A stretch of DNA of 64,000 nucleotides from Linnemannia hyalina (taxonomy: Eukaryota > Mortierellomycota > Mortierellomycetes > Mortierellales > Mortierellaceae). Positions 10,597-20,741 of the stretch are shown piece after piece. The notes beneath the pieces are model-generated. The model worked only from the letters and a program-made list of their open reading frames with translations, was not told where the DNA came from and made no database searches. Position 1 is the first letter of the stretch. Every line of letters begins with the position of its first letter. The translations under genes and the position numbers were made by a program. The stretch covers positions 779,841 through 843,840 of the forward strand of contig JAHRHY010000022.1 of the NCBI GenBank assembly GCA_019671135.1, written 5' to 3'.

Positions 10597-10684
10597 TTAA
10601 TACATTTATTGTGAAGGAAAAAAAAGTTGGAGAAACTATTTTAATACATTTATAGTGAAGGAAAAAAAAGTCGGAGAAACTCGT
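10597..10684. repeat. 44-bp tandem duplication at the 3' end of a gene
   Basis: TTAATACATTTAT[TA]GTGAAGG with the following A8 and GT[TC]GGAGAAACT occurs twice, starting at 10597 and 10641. The second unit encodes the last residues and stop of the minus-strand gene; the first is a non-coding duplicate next to module M0. Confidence 0.85.
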
Positions 10685-11375
10685 CTTTAGTATATTCCCT
10701 GAACGAGTTGTCCTTGAACGAGTTGTTGATGTCTCTCTGCTGTACAATATGGTTGTACCCCTTCTTCACCAGCACGTCGTGATACAGCAGTGTCACACTC
10801 TTGCCACGGTCAGCAAACACGGACACCATCACATACGTAGGAGCAATCGTCACCTCCTGCGACTGTCGAGGCGCTATCTTCAGCTTGGACACCTGCTCCT
10901 TGGCGACACCAAATCCCAAATGCAGCCAAGCTGGCCAGACGAAGCGGCCTGTCTTCATAGCTGTCACGAGCTCCTGAGTGGACATGATGTAGACCCCGAT
11001 ATTCGTGTCATTTGTGAATCTGATTTCATCCCCATCGTCTCGGAATCTTCTGGTGAATCGGTATCGGTATCTAGGTGGCGAGATGTAATGGCAGATGACG
11101 ATGCCGTAATCCTTGGGGACGTTCCATCGTCTGAGGATGCTGTAGTATTTGGCCGTGCGGAATCCAGCATTGCTTAGCTCTTTGTTAAAAGCAGCGAGCA
11201 TGGTTGTATTGTTGTAAATGGTGGGATGTCGCTCGGCCCTCTCCATGTCTTCTACACCTTTCTCAACTTCCTCCAGAGCCCAGACAATACTGTCGAAACG
11301 GCGATCAATGCTATCAAAACCTTCCGGATTGAAATCCCTAGGGTCCTCCCAGTCCACTTTCGTCACGGTCGACAT
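10650..11375 (-). CDS. Hypothetical protein (241 aa)
   Basis: The frame is open from 11516. I prefer the ATG at 11375 (MSTVTKVDWEDPRDFNPEGF) because the upstream residues are low-complexity and Pro/His rich. The protein is soluble-looking with no signal peptide or membrane span. A helical segment (RRFDSIVWALEEVEKGVEDM) precedes a mixed alpha/beta region with basic strands (RYRYRFTRRFRDDGDEIRF). I do not recognise the family. The stop at 10650 lies inside a 44-bp tandem duplication, and a module is inserted 53 bp further on. A gene of unknown function, probably real because the frame is long, but no homology evidence is available here. Confidence 0.5.
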   Translation of the reverse strand: MSTVTKVDWEDPRDFNPEGFDSIDRRFDSIVWALEEVEKGVEDMERAERHPTIYNNTTMLAAFNKELSNAGFRTAKYYSILRRWNVPKDYGIVICHYISPPRYRYRFTRRFRDDGDEIRFTNDTNIGVYIMSTQELVTAMKTGRFVWPAWLHLGFGVAKEQVSKLKIAPRQSQEVTIAPTYVMVSVFADRGKSVTLLYHDVLVKKGYNHIVQQRDINNSFKDNSFREYTKDEFLRLFFPSL

Positions 11376-11516
11376 GTCTCTGCGGGGGTGGTGGTGAGTT
11401 GGTGGAAGGCGTTGAGTTGAGGAACGATTCGAGCAGGCAGGAAAGGTGTATTGTTGCAACAAGACTGGGCTAGGGTTATGGGGGTTCAGAATGTTCAAGT
11501 GTATCAGAGGGTTCAA

Positions 11517-11821
11517 GGGTGGTGTTCAAGGATGGGGAGGAGTGGCTATTTATATTAGAGGCTACTTCGTTGCGATACCTAGAGTTGACACAAAAGTCGA
11601 TGTGGAGAAATATGCGAGACCAAGGTTTCACAAAATCTATTTCAGTTGTGTTGCTAAAATATTAAAGGAGCTTAGTGGTGCATTCCGTGACCACTGAAAA
11701 GCTTTCACCAAACACCAAGCTCGCGATCCCGAGGACAATAAATAGCTTGTTCATGGTGAGAGATAAGGACTCAGTGTTAAAGAGAAAGACAAGACACCAA
11801 AGTCTACAATTGGAAACAAGG
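11517..11821. other. Intergenic, possible small secreted-peptide remnant
   Basis: Minus strand 11754-11662 encodes 30 residues beginning MNKLFIVLGIASLVFGESFS, which looks like a signal peptide followed by a short tail. It could be exon 1 of a secreted protein or chance. Upstream of it lies the solo LTR at 11822, which would separate it from its promoter. Confidence 0.3.
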
Positions 11822-11991
11822 TGCGATAAAATAAGGTTTAGACTCACTTTGTATGTAACGAGACAAGAAGAAGGTTGTATTAGGTTGTATTAGGGCCCAC
11901 CAGGAACGATCTCTTATGTCGTTCCTGGTGGCTTAGTTCTAGCTAGTTCATGTCTTCATCTATCTATGATCCACAAGGCAAAAACGCAACA
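11822..11991 (-). repeat. Solo LTR (170 bp) with perfect 5-bp TSD CAAGG
   Basis: On the minus strand it begins TGTTGCGTTTTTGCC and ends TTATTTTATCGCA. CAAGG flanks both ends (11817-11821 and 11992-11996). The centre holds an inverted repeat (CACCAGGAACGA ... TCGTTCCTGGTG). A close copy is at 41083-41242 and a diverged one at 3874-4046. Confidence 0.92.
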
Positions 11992-12195
11992 CAAGGGATC
12001 CAGGCCCAGGTCTAAGGTATGGCCGAGTCTAGTCGCGCAGCTAAGGGGGGATAGCCAATCGTGGAATAGATACATATGTAAGGCGAGATTGACCAACACT
12101 GTCTGTCGACTATGATTTGGGTAGTGCGCATAGTGAATCTAATTATTTTTTTTGTTTCACCTCACTATTTGCTTCACCTGATAACGATTTTTTTT

Positions 12196-12227
12196 GCTTG
12201 TGGCTGCCAAGCGTTCATAGCGACGTT

Positions 12228-12263
<36 letters not shown>

Positions 12264-12307
12264 ACTGAAGCAGAATTCAGTAAGCGTTGGATTGTTCACC
12301 CACTAAT

Positions 12308-12362
<55 letters not shown>

Positions 12363-12625
12363 ATGAAATGTTGTTGCAATAGTAATTGAACTTAGTACGA
12401 GAGGAACCGTTCATTCGGATAATTGGTATTTGGGCCTGCCTGAGCAGGCAATGGCCCGAAGCTATCATCCGTTGGGTTATAGCTGAACGCCTCTAAGTCA
12501 GAACCCGTGCTAGAACGCGACGATTACCGCCTTTTCCGATTTTTAGTTGAATACGAATAGAGTCTCCCGACGGGGGATTCCTGAATCATACAACGTAGGG
12601 TTGTCTTGCAGAGCGGAAAGGCTTT
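12196..12625 (+). rRNA. 3' terminal part of LSU (28S) rRNA, partial copy
   Basis: It starts abruptly at GCTTGTGGCTGCCAAGCG and continues through ATGTCGGCTCTTCC, AGCAGAATTCAGTAAGCG, GACCGTCGTGAGACAGG, TTAGTACGAGAGGAACCG (sarcin-ricin loop) and CGCCTCTAAGTCAGAACC to a lineage-specific 3' end near 12625. The conserved core looks intact, but the preceding 85% of LSU is absent (a T-run precedes it), so it is a displaced fragment and not a working rDNA unit. The 3' boundary is approximate. Confidence 0.92.
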
Positions 12626-13804
12626 GTGAGGCTCCTGCTAATGTTAATTTCAAATATTGGAAGAGATATAAAGCCATTGCAGTATAGCATGTCACAACTC
12701 CTCATGAACTACTACTGCATTCTACAAACTAGAGATGAGCATGATATTTCGCCCATTTATCTGTTGGATAGATGCCTTGTTACAGTATCGCATCTAGCCA
12801 CCTTCCATCTAACCACATCCCCATTGTTCCATAGCTCCATCTAACCACATCATCATCTAACCACATCACCACCATCCCGGAGCCCATAGCATAGCATACA
12901 TAAATACCCTGGCTTCCCCTGTACAATAAACATCACCCGTTTCTGCCTTCTGCTCTTGTCCGCTACCCTCCTTCTGTTGCTATTACATGCCTCCACTTTG
13001 GGAATGCATCTACTATTGCAAATGTTCAGGGTGTAGTCTCTGTCTATGCTTCTCCAAGGTACTCTCATCTTCTGCTGCATCTTCTGCTGCATCTTCTGCT
13101 GCATCTTCGCCGTGGAATGCAGGAGGAGATGTACCACTGCAGTCATCATCTCTTGCTACTTCATCTCTTGTGCAGTATACATTGCAAGTGCACAAAGATA
13201 TATGTCGACTGCAGTTGCACAACTGGGGTTGGCAGAGCACTGGATATTTTTAAAATCCGCCATTGCCTGCCTTGCATGAAAATGGACCCCTTGCAGTGAT
13301 TCTTATCGAAACGAGAAAAGTGAATTCGTTTCGTTAAGCCCGTACTAAGTACCTGTAAGTGGTCTTAACGAATGGGTTATCGAACTGAAATCCGGTTCGT
13401 TGAGAAACACTGGCCCCTTGGTTCGTAATACATCTAACTTTCAACTCCGAGGAAAACCTGCTATGATGAGTTGGAGATGGCGCCAAAGACAGACAGGCTG
13501 ATTCAATAGGGTTTCCGGATGAGGGCAAGAAGGATACAAGAATGGTATATTTGAGATTTCAAGGTAAGGAGATAAGAGTGGCAGCAAGGAGGACTATATG
13601 AGCTAGAGAGGGACAAGAGTCGATGGGCACTCCGGCTCTCCAAGGAGGTATTCATCTGTGAGACTTTCAGGCATCTCTAGCAAGCGAAAAAAAAGCATGG
13701 GAGCTTTAGTACTAGTTTTAGTGGTGCATTCACAAAAATAAATAACACAAACATCGAGACAGTTTTGACTACTTTAACACCCACAAGCTGCAAAGACTTA
13801 CCTT
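12626..13804. other. Intergenic region with short repeats and core-promoter-like signal
   Basis: Contains TCTAACCACATC repeats (about 12796-12866), a TATA-like ACATAAATACC followed by CTGTACAATAAA (12897-12930), a CTTCTGCTGCAT 12-bp repeat (about 13067-13110, three to four units), and a hairpin CGAAACGA...TCGTTTCG (about 13308-13335). The open frames here are low-complexity and I do not support any as genes. Confidence 0.45.
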
Positions 13805-16800
13805 CTATACGTCCAGCTGTTGAACGGGCGAATATACTGTGAACGAGCTCGTTGTCATCTTGCTGTTTCTCAACTGCTTGAACTTTGATGCTGCAGACAC
13901 CACGGTACTCATTATGTTGCCTGCAGTTTGAAGAGTTATCACTGGTTTTGGGTCGCCCACAGCTCCGCGCTGTTGGAGTAGCCTCATGTTAACCCTGCTC
14001 AAGCCTTGCGCGTCTTCCATGGATGCGCCTGACACAGCAAGTCTGTCATGTGCCGAACTCCATTGCAGGAGCGACTGAAAGATGCCCTTCTCTTCAATGA
14101 TTTGCCACACGCGAACAAAAGTATCACCGCAGCCGGTTACCAAATAGGTGTCGCCGGGAGTTGCTTTCCAGGCAATGGAGTTGATTGATCCATGAAAATC
14201 CTTTACAACTACTAGACATCGACCCGAATTCGCATCCCACAGACGCACTGTCTTGTCGTCACTGCCCGATGCAATCTAGTGACCACTGGGAGAATAAGCC
14301 ACGCTCTTAACAGCGTTGGCATGGCCGCTTAAGACGGGGCCAGGTGCGCCGGTTTGCGTGTCCCATAGCCGCACAGTCTGGTCCCAACTGCCCGAAGCAA
14401 TCTGGTGACCACTGGGAGAATAAGCTACGCAATCAACATAGCTGGTATGGCCGCTTAAGACGGGGCCAGGTGCGCCGGTTTGCGTGTCCCACAGCCGCAC
14501 AGTCTGGTCCCAACTGCCCGAAGCAATTTGGTGACCACTGGGAGAATAAGCCACGCTGTAAACATAGCTGGTATGGCCGCTTAAGACGGGGCCAGGTGCG
14601 CCGGTTTGCGTGTCCCACAGCCGCACAGTCTCGTCCCGACTGCCCGAAGCAATCTGGCGTCCACTGGGAGAATTGGCCACGCTCATAACACTCAAGGTAT
14701 GGCCGCTTAAGACGGGGCCAGGTGCGCCGGTTTGCGTGTCCCACAGCCGCACAGTCTCGTCCCAACTGCCCGAAGCAATCTGGCGTCCACTGGGAGAATA
14801 AGCCACGCTCATAACATAGCTGGTATGGCCGCTTAAGACGGGGCCAGGTGCGCCGGTTTGCATGTCCCACAGCCGCACAGTCTGGTCCCGACTGCCCGAA
14901 GCAATCTGGTGACCACTGGGAGAATAAGTCACGCTCATAACACTGCTGGTATGGCCGCTTAAGACGGGGCCAAGTTCGCCGGTTTGCGTGTTCCACAGCC
15001 GCACAGCTTTGTCGTCACTGCCCGAAGCAATCTGGTGACCACTGGGGGAATAAGCCACGCTCCTAACACTGCTGGTATGTTCTTGTAAGGTGTGGGTTTT
15101 CGTCCAAGTCAAGGTATCGTACACACTGATCGTGCCGTCTGCAAGGCCAAAGACACAGGTTTTCCCGTTCGGCGAATATGAGCAGCAATACACCACATCA
15201 AGCTCCTGTACATACGGCCATTCGCCAAACTGTACGCCTGCCATCTGCGCCTTGCTGAAGTCGGCCTGACGTATCCATGTGTTGCGAAGATTTGCCTTCC
15301 TCAAATCTGCCCCTTCCAGCTGAGCGAAATCGAACTGCCCGCCACTCAAATCAGCTCGTGGAATCTGGATGCCTTTCAAATCCGCCCCATTAAATCGTAC
15401 GCCAGCTCTGACCAAAATCGTGATGGCATTGGCCGCTGCCTTACGCATCGCTTTGTTGAATTTGGATTGTTCAATCATAGCGAGAAGTTGGTCCTTGAAG
15501 AGTGGCTCTTGCTGCACGCGGTCGGATAAAAAGTCCAGAACGGAGGGCTCTGCCACAAAACTTCTCCACGACAAAGGATGATCGGCTGTACAAGGCTGGG
15601 TTGTGACTGGCTCGACGTCCTCCTCTGGCACCAGTTGATCGTCAAAGCTGAAATCAGAGCTGACACTCCCCCGTCTAGCTGGAGCTGCAGCTTGAACGGA
15701 TTTCTCCTTGCCTTCCTGGGGTTCAAAGACTGAGCGTGCAAAGAAATACTCTAGCAGGGACTTGTGGATGAAACGGTACTGGATTCCACTGCGTGTAAGC
15801 GGACTGGCTTCCAGCAAGAGCCGACTCTCATTCTCTCGGGAGAAGAATGCTTCTTTCCATTTCCCATGGTCTTGTTTACGGGAATAGGTCACCACAGGAT
15901 TGCCCGCCTGGTTCTTGTAGATTGCACTTGCCATGTCCTTCAAAAAACTGATGCCGTTCTGAGTAAAGCCTTCATCGGTCAATCTGTTAAAGTCGGCTCG
16001 TGCTTGTGGGTTCAGGTCCTTGTTCCCAAGTCGTTTTTTTCCTTGCTCCAGCCAAAGCCCAATGAATTCGTCATACAGAGTGACCCACGTGACCCTGGTG
16101 GCCTTGAGATTATTGCCTGGATCCACGAGTCGGGGCAAAACCTCCAGAGAAAGCGTCAACAGGAATGGATTCTTGACCAGCTCTTGAAGACTGGGAATCT
16201 GGTCGAACACATCCGCGTACTGTTTCGTGGTCCACAGCGGCGCCTTGGTGATCACATACTTTGCCAAGTAGTCATTGACTTGGGCCCTGGAGAAGGGAGT
16301 AATGACAGCCTCTTGAAACTGTGTGGTGTCGGTTGACGGCTGGAAGAGATCGCGATAGTCCATCCCAATGTATTCGCTACGGCAGCTGACCACCATCTGC
16401 ACCTGCCATTCTCCTGTCTGGTTCAGGCGGTTGGTCGTGTACAGATTGTGTTTCTCTTGACTCTCGTCGTATCCATCGCAGATCAAGACAAACTTGCGCT
16501 GGGTCTTCAACTCTCGAATCTGAGAATCAGAGAGCTCAAACTTGCGCAGTTGCTTGGCAATCATATCCTGTTCTGGTCTGTCGATGGCAGACAGGTTGAT
16601 GTAAAGTGGGATCCGGCTGTGGCTTTCTCGTACTTTAGCCACAAGTTGTGCTCGATCTCGCGATTGAATGTTGACTTTCCCGATCCCGAATCGCCAAGTA
16701 GAAGCAGCACCTTCTGGTCGGTGCTGGCTAGGAACTCCTCGACCTTTTCCGTCAAGGCAAACAGGACGTCGTCCGACGCTTTCAAATTGGCCTTGGCTTG

Positions 16801-17593
16801 AGGGGGGATATAGACGGCATCTCCTCGCTCCTTCAGTCTCCGCTGCCTCAGCTTTCGCAAATCTTCCTCGACATCGGGCTTGTTCTGGACGCGATCTAGC
16901 AAGGTTAGGGGCGCGAATGGCGGCTGTGAGATCTTCAATGGGTGTTTGCTGGGACCCTGCTCCAGACAATCACTGTAAAGTGCTTGCCTTGCTTTATCGC
17001 CATTGCGTCCCAGTCTCTGCAGCACTTTTCTGGCAGTTGCGCTATCAAACGCTAGAGAAAATAGAAGATAAACATGCAGATGCTGCCAGATCGCCATTCA
17101 TGCCATTGTCTCGTGGTCGTTGACAATGTAATTGCTTGCCACATCAGATCTTCATCACACACATACCTTGGATGGCGTTCTCAGACTGCTGCTGCAAGTG
17201 TAAAAGGATATCCAAGATCTTTTGCTTGATGTGTTCGTGATGGCCCCAGACGGCATCATTCTGATAGATCTCCGCCAGGAACTCTAGTGCGTCCTCACGC
17301 GACTCTGCATCCCAGGCTGTATTGGCTGCAAGATCTCCTAAGCGCTGGCACACTCCCCACTGAAAAGCAAGGCTGCGTCGGCATGGAGCCTCGAGGACGA
17401 GGGTCCTGAACTTGGAGAGTTGGCCGTCCCGGAGCACCCTGTCTATGCCTCGCAAAGCCGAGTACCAGGAACGTTTGCTGTCAAAACTGAGACCATCTCT
17501 GAGTGCTTCAAACAGGCCCTGGCCACTGTCTACCAGTGCAGTGACATTGTTGTAACCATCTTGGAGAGTTTGGAAGACCTTGACCGCTCCATC
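13805..17593 (-). pseudogene. NACHT-pentapeptide-WD40 NLR gene, 3' portion (broken)
   Basis: Coding resumes at 17593 (frame ...LDGAVKVFQTLQDG), directly beside inserted module M1. A 115-nt intron (17166-17052, GTATGT...CTCTAG) joins NAIQ to AFDSATARKVL. The NACHT domain has a P-loop (LLLLGDSGSGKST) and a Walker B-like strand (FVLICDGYDES). The frame shifts by one base near 16605-16612, between KYEKATAG and RIPLYINLS. Downstream are pentapeptide-like repeats (ADLSGGQFDFAQLEGADLRKANL) and about nine WD40 units. A TAG at 14278-14276 replaces the Gln of the GHQIASGS motif, and the same frame continues to 13805. The 5' part lies at 23608-25205 beyond the transposon. Fungal NLRs of this build act in non-self or stress sensing; this copy is almost certainly dead. 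Confidence 0.9.
14250..15080 (-). repeat. 126-bp tandem repeats encoding near-identical WD40 units
   Basis: Six to seven units of 42 codons share SVAYSPSGHQIASGSWDQTV-type sequence and the TQTGAPGPVLSGH linker almost unchanged. Differences concentrate at a few codons (HTSYV/HTLSV/HTSSV and GS[DRW]D[KQE]). Confidence 0.93.
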
Positions 17594-17596
17594 CAG

Positions 17597-18091
17597 GGAG
17601 GCCTTTCAGGTCCAAGTTATCATATGGTGTTTGTTACATCTCTGTAGATCTCGACAATATCCATAGCGACTATGGGATGAGAATGTATATATGATACCAA
17701 GCATATAAGACAACCATTGTAACATTTTTTGTTCAACTATCCTACTAAACACCAACCTATTCTCCAAACAACAAAGTCTTCTTATTTTTCGCACACCACA
17801 CTCTTGAATATGTCCATTTACTATTAACCTGTAACCCTCACTGCAAGATTCGCCAGAGTAGTTCTTGTATGTCATCATCTAAAGCACTTGTACTCTCAAC
17901 TGTATCTTTGGGGCGAAATACAGGGGAGAGATTACATTTTAAAAAAACATGTGCTATCTATTGCTATTTTATTCTGTGTTCTGTTGCCCACTATGAAGAG
18001 ATATGTCAGTTATGGAAGTAAACACTCCGTTCCTTGGGCTTTGGATATTTTTTATATGCCTTTTTATATCCTCTGCACATGAAGGGGCCGC
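17597..18091 (+). mobile_element. Solo 495-bp module (M1), TSD CAG
   Basis: Begins GGAGGCCTTTCAGG and ends GAAGGGGCCGC, flanked by CAG at 17594-17596 and 18092-18094. It is inserted within NLR coding sequence 14 bp from the target duplication of element 1. It differs from the other modules at many sites, so it is an older or different copy. A 90-codon minus frame inside it is not conserved in a coding manner. Confidence 0.9.
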
Positions 18092-18108
18092 CAGGCCGTC
18101 TTCGATAT

Positions 18109-18603
18109 GGAGGCCTTTCAAGTCCAAATTATCATATGGTGTTTGTTACATCTCTGCAGATCTTGACGATATCCACCGCGTCCATTAGAGGAGAATGTAT
18201 ATATGATACCAAGCATATAAGACAACCATTGTAACATTTTTTGTTTAACTATCCTACTAAACACCAACCTATTCTCCAAACAACAAAGTCTTCTTATTTT
18301 TCGCACACCAAACTCTTGAATATGTCCATCTACTATTAACCTGTAACCCTCACTGCAAGATTCGACAGAGTAGGTCTTGTATGTGATCATCTAAAGCACT
18401 TGTATTCTCAACTGTATCTTTGTCGTGAAATACAGGGGAGAGATTACATTTTAAAAATTCTTGTGCTGTCTATTGCTATTTTATTCTGTGTTCTGTTGCC
18501 CACTATGAAGAGATATGCCAGTTATGGAAGTCAACACTCCGTTCCTTGGACTTTGGATATTTTTTATATGCCTTTTTATATCCTCTGCACATGAAGGGGC
18601 CGC
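18109..18603 (+). repeat. Left terminal module of element 1 (495 bp)
   Basis: GGAGGCCTTTCAAGTCC ... CATGAAGGGGCCGC. The ends form an imperfect inverted repeat (GGAGGCCTTTCAAGT versus GCGGCCCCTTCATGT, 10 of 15). Contains TTTTAAAA and, near the right end, TTTTTATATGCC/TTTTTATATCC. Confidence 0.92.
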
Positions 18604-18764
18604 TACCGAATAAAATATAAAAATATATTTGTATTCTCAACTATGTGCTTGCTGTATGATAGATACCATCCTACATGCTGTTGTGTATACAGTTAAGTAT
18701 AAGCCTTTTTAAAAAATTGTTATTGTTGGTTAACGTCATGACAATCCAATACATAAATATTATT

Positions 18765-20021
18765 ATGGATCTAACAAAACACTTCCAACAACTGCTTGAT
18801 GACCATTGGACTTTCCTCAACGCTGGATGGCCAACAATTACACCACGTAATAATCATCGTACTGTAAGCAAGGAAATTGGGTATATGCCAGAAATAAAAG
18901 AAACCCTAAATCGACGCCTTGGTCCTATTCCAGTGTACTTCTTTCTTGTTGACATCTGGCCAAAGGTTAAGTATCCTGGTCCATACAAAGAAGTGGAGAA
19001 AGGTCTTTTAATGCTCTATCATCTTGTCAAAGGACTGTCTATGGAAGCAATGGAACCACACATGCCAAAAAGTAGTTTTCATGCAATGCACTCTGTGTTT
19101 TATAAGAAAGAATATACTTTGCACAACAAGTACATCACCAACTGTATTGCAACAATGTTCTCCACAATTAAAATACGCCTTTTGTCTGCAAAGGAAAAGA
19201 ATCCTCCATTATTTAAGCATGTTACATTGCATCTTGATGGTCATGATACAAGAGCAACATACAAAGGTGAGAGTAGTGCTGATATGTACTCTTACAAGCT
19301 GAAAAAGTCAGGATTACGCACACAGGTAGCAATGGATTGTAATGGCATGGCTTTATTTGTCTCCAAATCTGCATCTTGCAAGAACAATGCTGATGGAACA
19401 ATGCTGCTAACGATGAAGTTGGACAAGAGAGTGCATGAGATGGATTGCATTGCTCTCGATGGAGGGTATCCACAGTTCTTAAGGAGGCTTATAGATGAGT
19501 CTGATACTCTTAAACTCCAAAATTTCGCTCATCCATACCGTAAACAGAAGAACAAGGAACTTACACAGGAAGAAGCGTTATACAATACCACCTTTGGTAG
19601 TTTCCGCTCGCAGATGGAATCTCTGTTTGCAGACCTTGGTTCCACATTTGAGAAACACAACAACCGTACTCCTGTGTTGGTGGATAAGAAACAAACATAT
19701 AATTTGCAGTTGAAGTTATCTTTGTTACTCTTAAACATGAAAAAGATGGTTGCTTTGTTGAAGATTTCTGCAGAACCAATTCATACAGCTTGGCTTCGCG
19801 AAGGATTCGAGTATCCGACGACAGAGAACGACGTTGAGCAACCAATGGGATATGTTGATGTTGGTGCGCTAGTGGAGGATGGAAATACAATGGCACAACT
19901 CCAGAACAAATTTCTTGGTATTAATCATCATGGTGATGTTGATGAGGACCAGTACTCTGATGAGGACACACCAATGGATCCACCAGTAATACTGCAACCC
20001 GGCCTTTCCATTGCGCTTTGA
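18765..20021 (+). CDS. DDE_Tnp_4/Harbinger-like transposase, ORF A (418 aa)
   Basis: I chose ATG 18765 (MDLTKHFQQLLDDHWTFLN) because the homologue in element 3 starts at the matching place; the frame is open from 18675. Catalytic candidates in the usual order and spacing: Asp in LHLDGHDTR, Asp in CIALDGGYPQFL, Glu in FGSFRSQMESLFADLG. The last resembles the R..IE..F motif of the IS5/Harbinger group. No N-terminal HTH is obvious, so ORF B may provide DNA binding (inference). The protein ends SIAL, whereas copy 2 continues 11 residues further, because of small differences around 20020-20035. It would cut and join transposon ends in the nucleus. Confidence 0.8.
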   Translation: MDLTKHFQQLLDDHWTFLNAGWPTITPRNNHRTVSKEIGYMPEIKETLNRRLGPIPVYFFLVDIWPKVKYPGPYKEVEKGLLMLYHLVKGLSMEAMEPHMPKSSFHAMHSVFYKKEYTLHNKYITNCIATMFSTIKIRLLSAKEKNPPLFKHVTLHLDGHDTRATYKGESSADMYSYKLKKSGLRTQVAMDCNGMALFVSKSASCKNNADGTMLLTMKLDKRVHEMDCIALDGGYPQFLRRLIDESDTLKLQNFAHPYRKQKNKELTQEEALYNTTFGSFRSQMESLFADLGSTFEKHNNRTPVLVDKKQTYNLQLKLSLLLLNMKKMVALLKISAEPIHTAWLREGFEYPTTENDVEQPMGYVDVGALVEDGNTMAQLQNKFLGINHHGDVDEDQYSDEDTPMDPPVILQPGLSIAL

Positions 20022-20741
20022 GGTACGTAGTACGAAGCGACAAATGGATGTTAATGGTAATTTGTAGACTTATTGCAGGTTTTTAAAAGAATAGACATAC
20101 ATAGCCTATTTAGTCTGCGTTGAGATACGGTATTAACTGCCTAGACGCTAATATGCACCGGTATCTATTATTAAAAGTCATGGTATTATTGTAGTAGATC
20201 GGATGCTATTCTATGCTATTCTACAACATTCCTTTTTATTTAACAAAGAGGATAAACACATGTACAAACCTACGTCATAAAAGAATACATAAACACATGT
20301 ACAAACCTATGTCATAAAAGAATACTATATTCTTAACCATTTTTAAACCCCGTCTTTAACGCCAAGCAGTCTTAATAAGCAAGATCTACGTCATACGAGG
20401 AACACTACGTTATTAACCACTTAGATGCCTTTTTAAAACTCTTTTGTTACTAAGCGCCAAGCAGTGTTAATAAGCAAGCGCTATTAATATCCAATGTGGC
20501 AGTGTCCCATGAATTAGTATAAATAAAGGACTCCACTTCCCTCTTGCTTAATCTTTATCTTATCTAGTAACCAACCAACCATTATCCATATCTATACAAC
20601 CATCCATACCTATACAACCATCTTTTATTGCAATTCTTTATATCAGTGTACTAAGCAGCTGCAATCTACCACACATAAACTGAAAAGTCATTCACACCCA
20701 CCATACCACAAGTACAATCTATATCGTTCATATCCAAAAAC
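20022..20741. promoter_or_regulatory. Spacer between ORF A and ORF B with TATA box
   Basis: A GTATAAATAAAGG box at about 20517 lies 217 bp upstream of the ORF B ATG. Upstream are two imperfect direct repeats (AACACATGTACAAACCTA[CT]GTCATAAAAGAATA, at about 20255 and 20291) and two copies of GCCAAGCAGT[CG]TTAATAAGCAAG (20361 and 20456). TTTTTAAA occurs at about 20081, 20342 and 20430. The repeats could be binding sites; copy 2 has one AACACATG unit fewer. Confidence 0.5.

Noticed and set aside
13308..13335. Hairpin CGAAACGA/TCGTTTCG as a terminator
   Set aside because: Intrinsic terminators are not expected for fungal Pol II genes, and no supported gene ends here.
16561..16969. The first 120 residues of the frame starting at 16969 (MSGAGSQQTPIEDLTAAIRA...)
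   Set aside because: They lie out of frame over the P-loop region; the true NACHT sequence there is in the neighbouring frame. They appear joined to the downstream NACHT only because of the frameshift near 16610.
18118..18390. A 90-codon minus frame (and a 64-codon plus frame) open in several copies of the 495-bp module
   Set aside because: Between M1 and the other modules most differences in this frame change the amino acid, the composition is odd, and there are no motifs. The frames persist because most copies are nearly identical, not because of selection.
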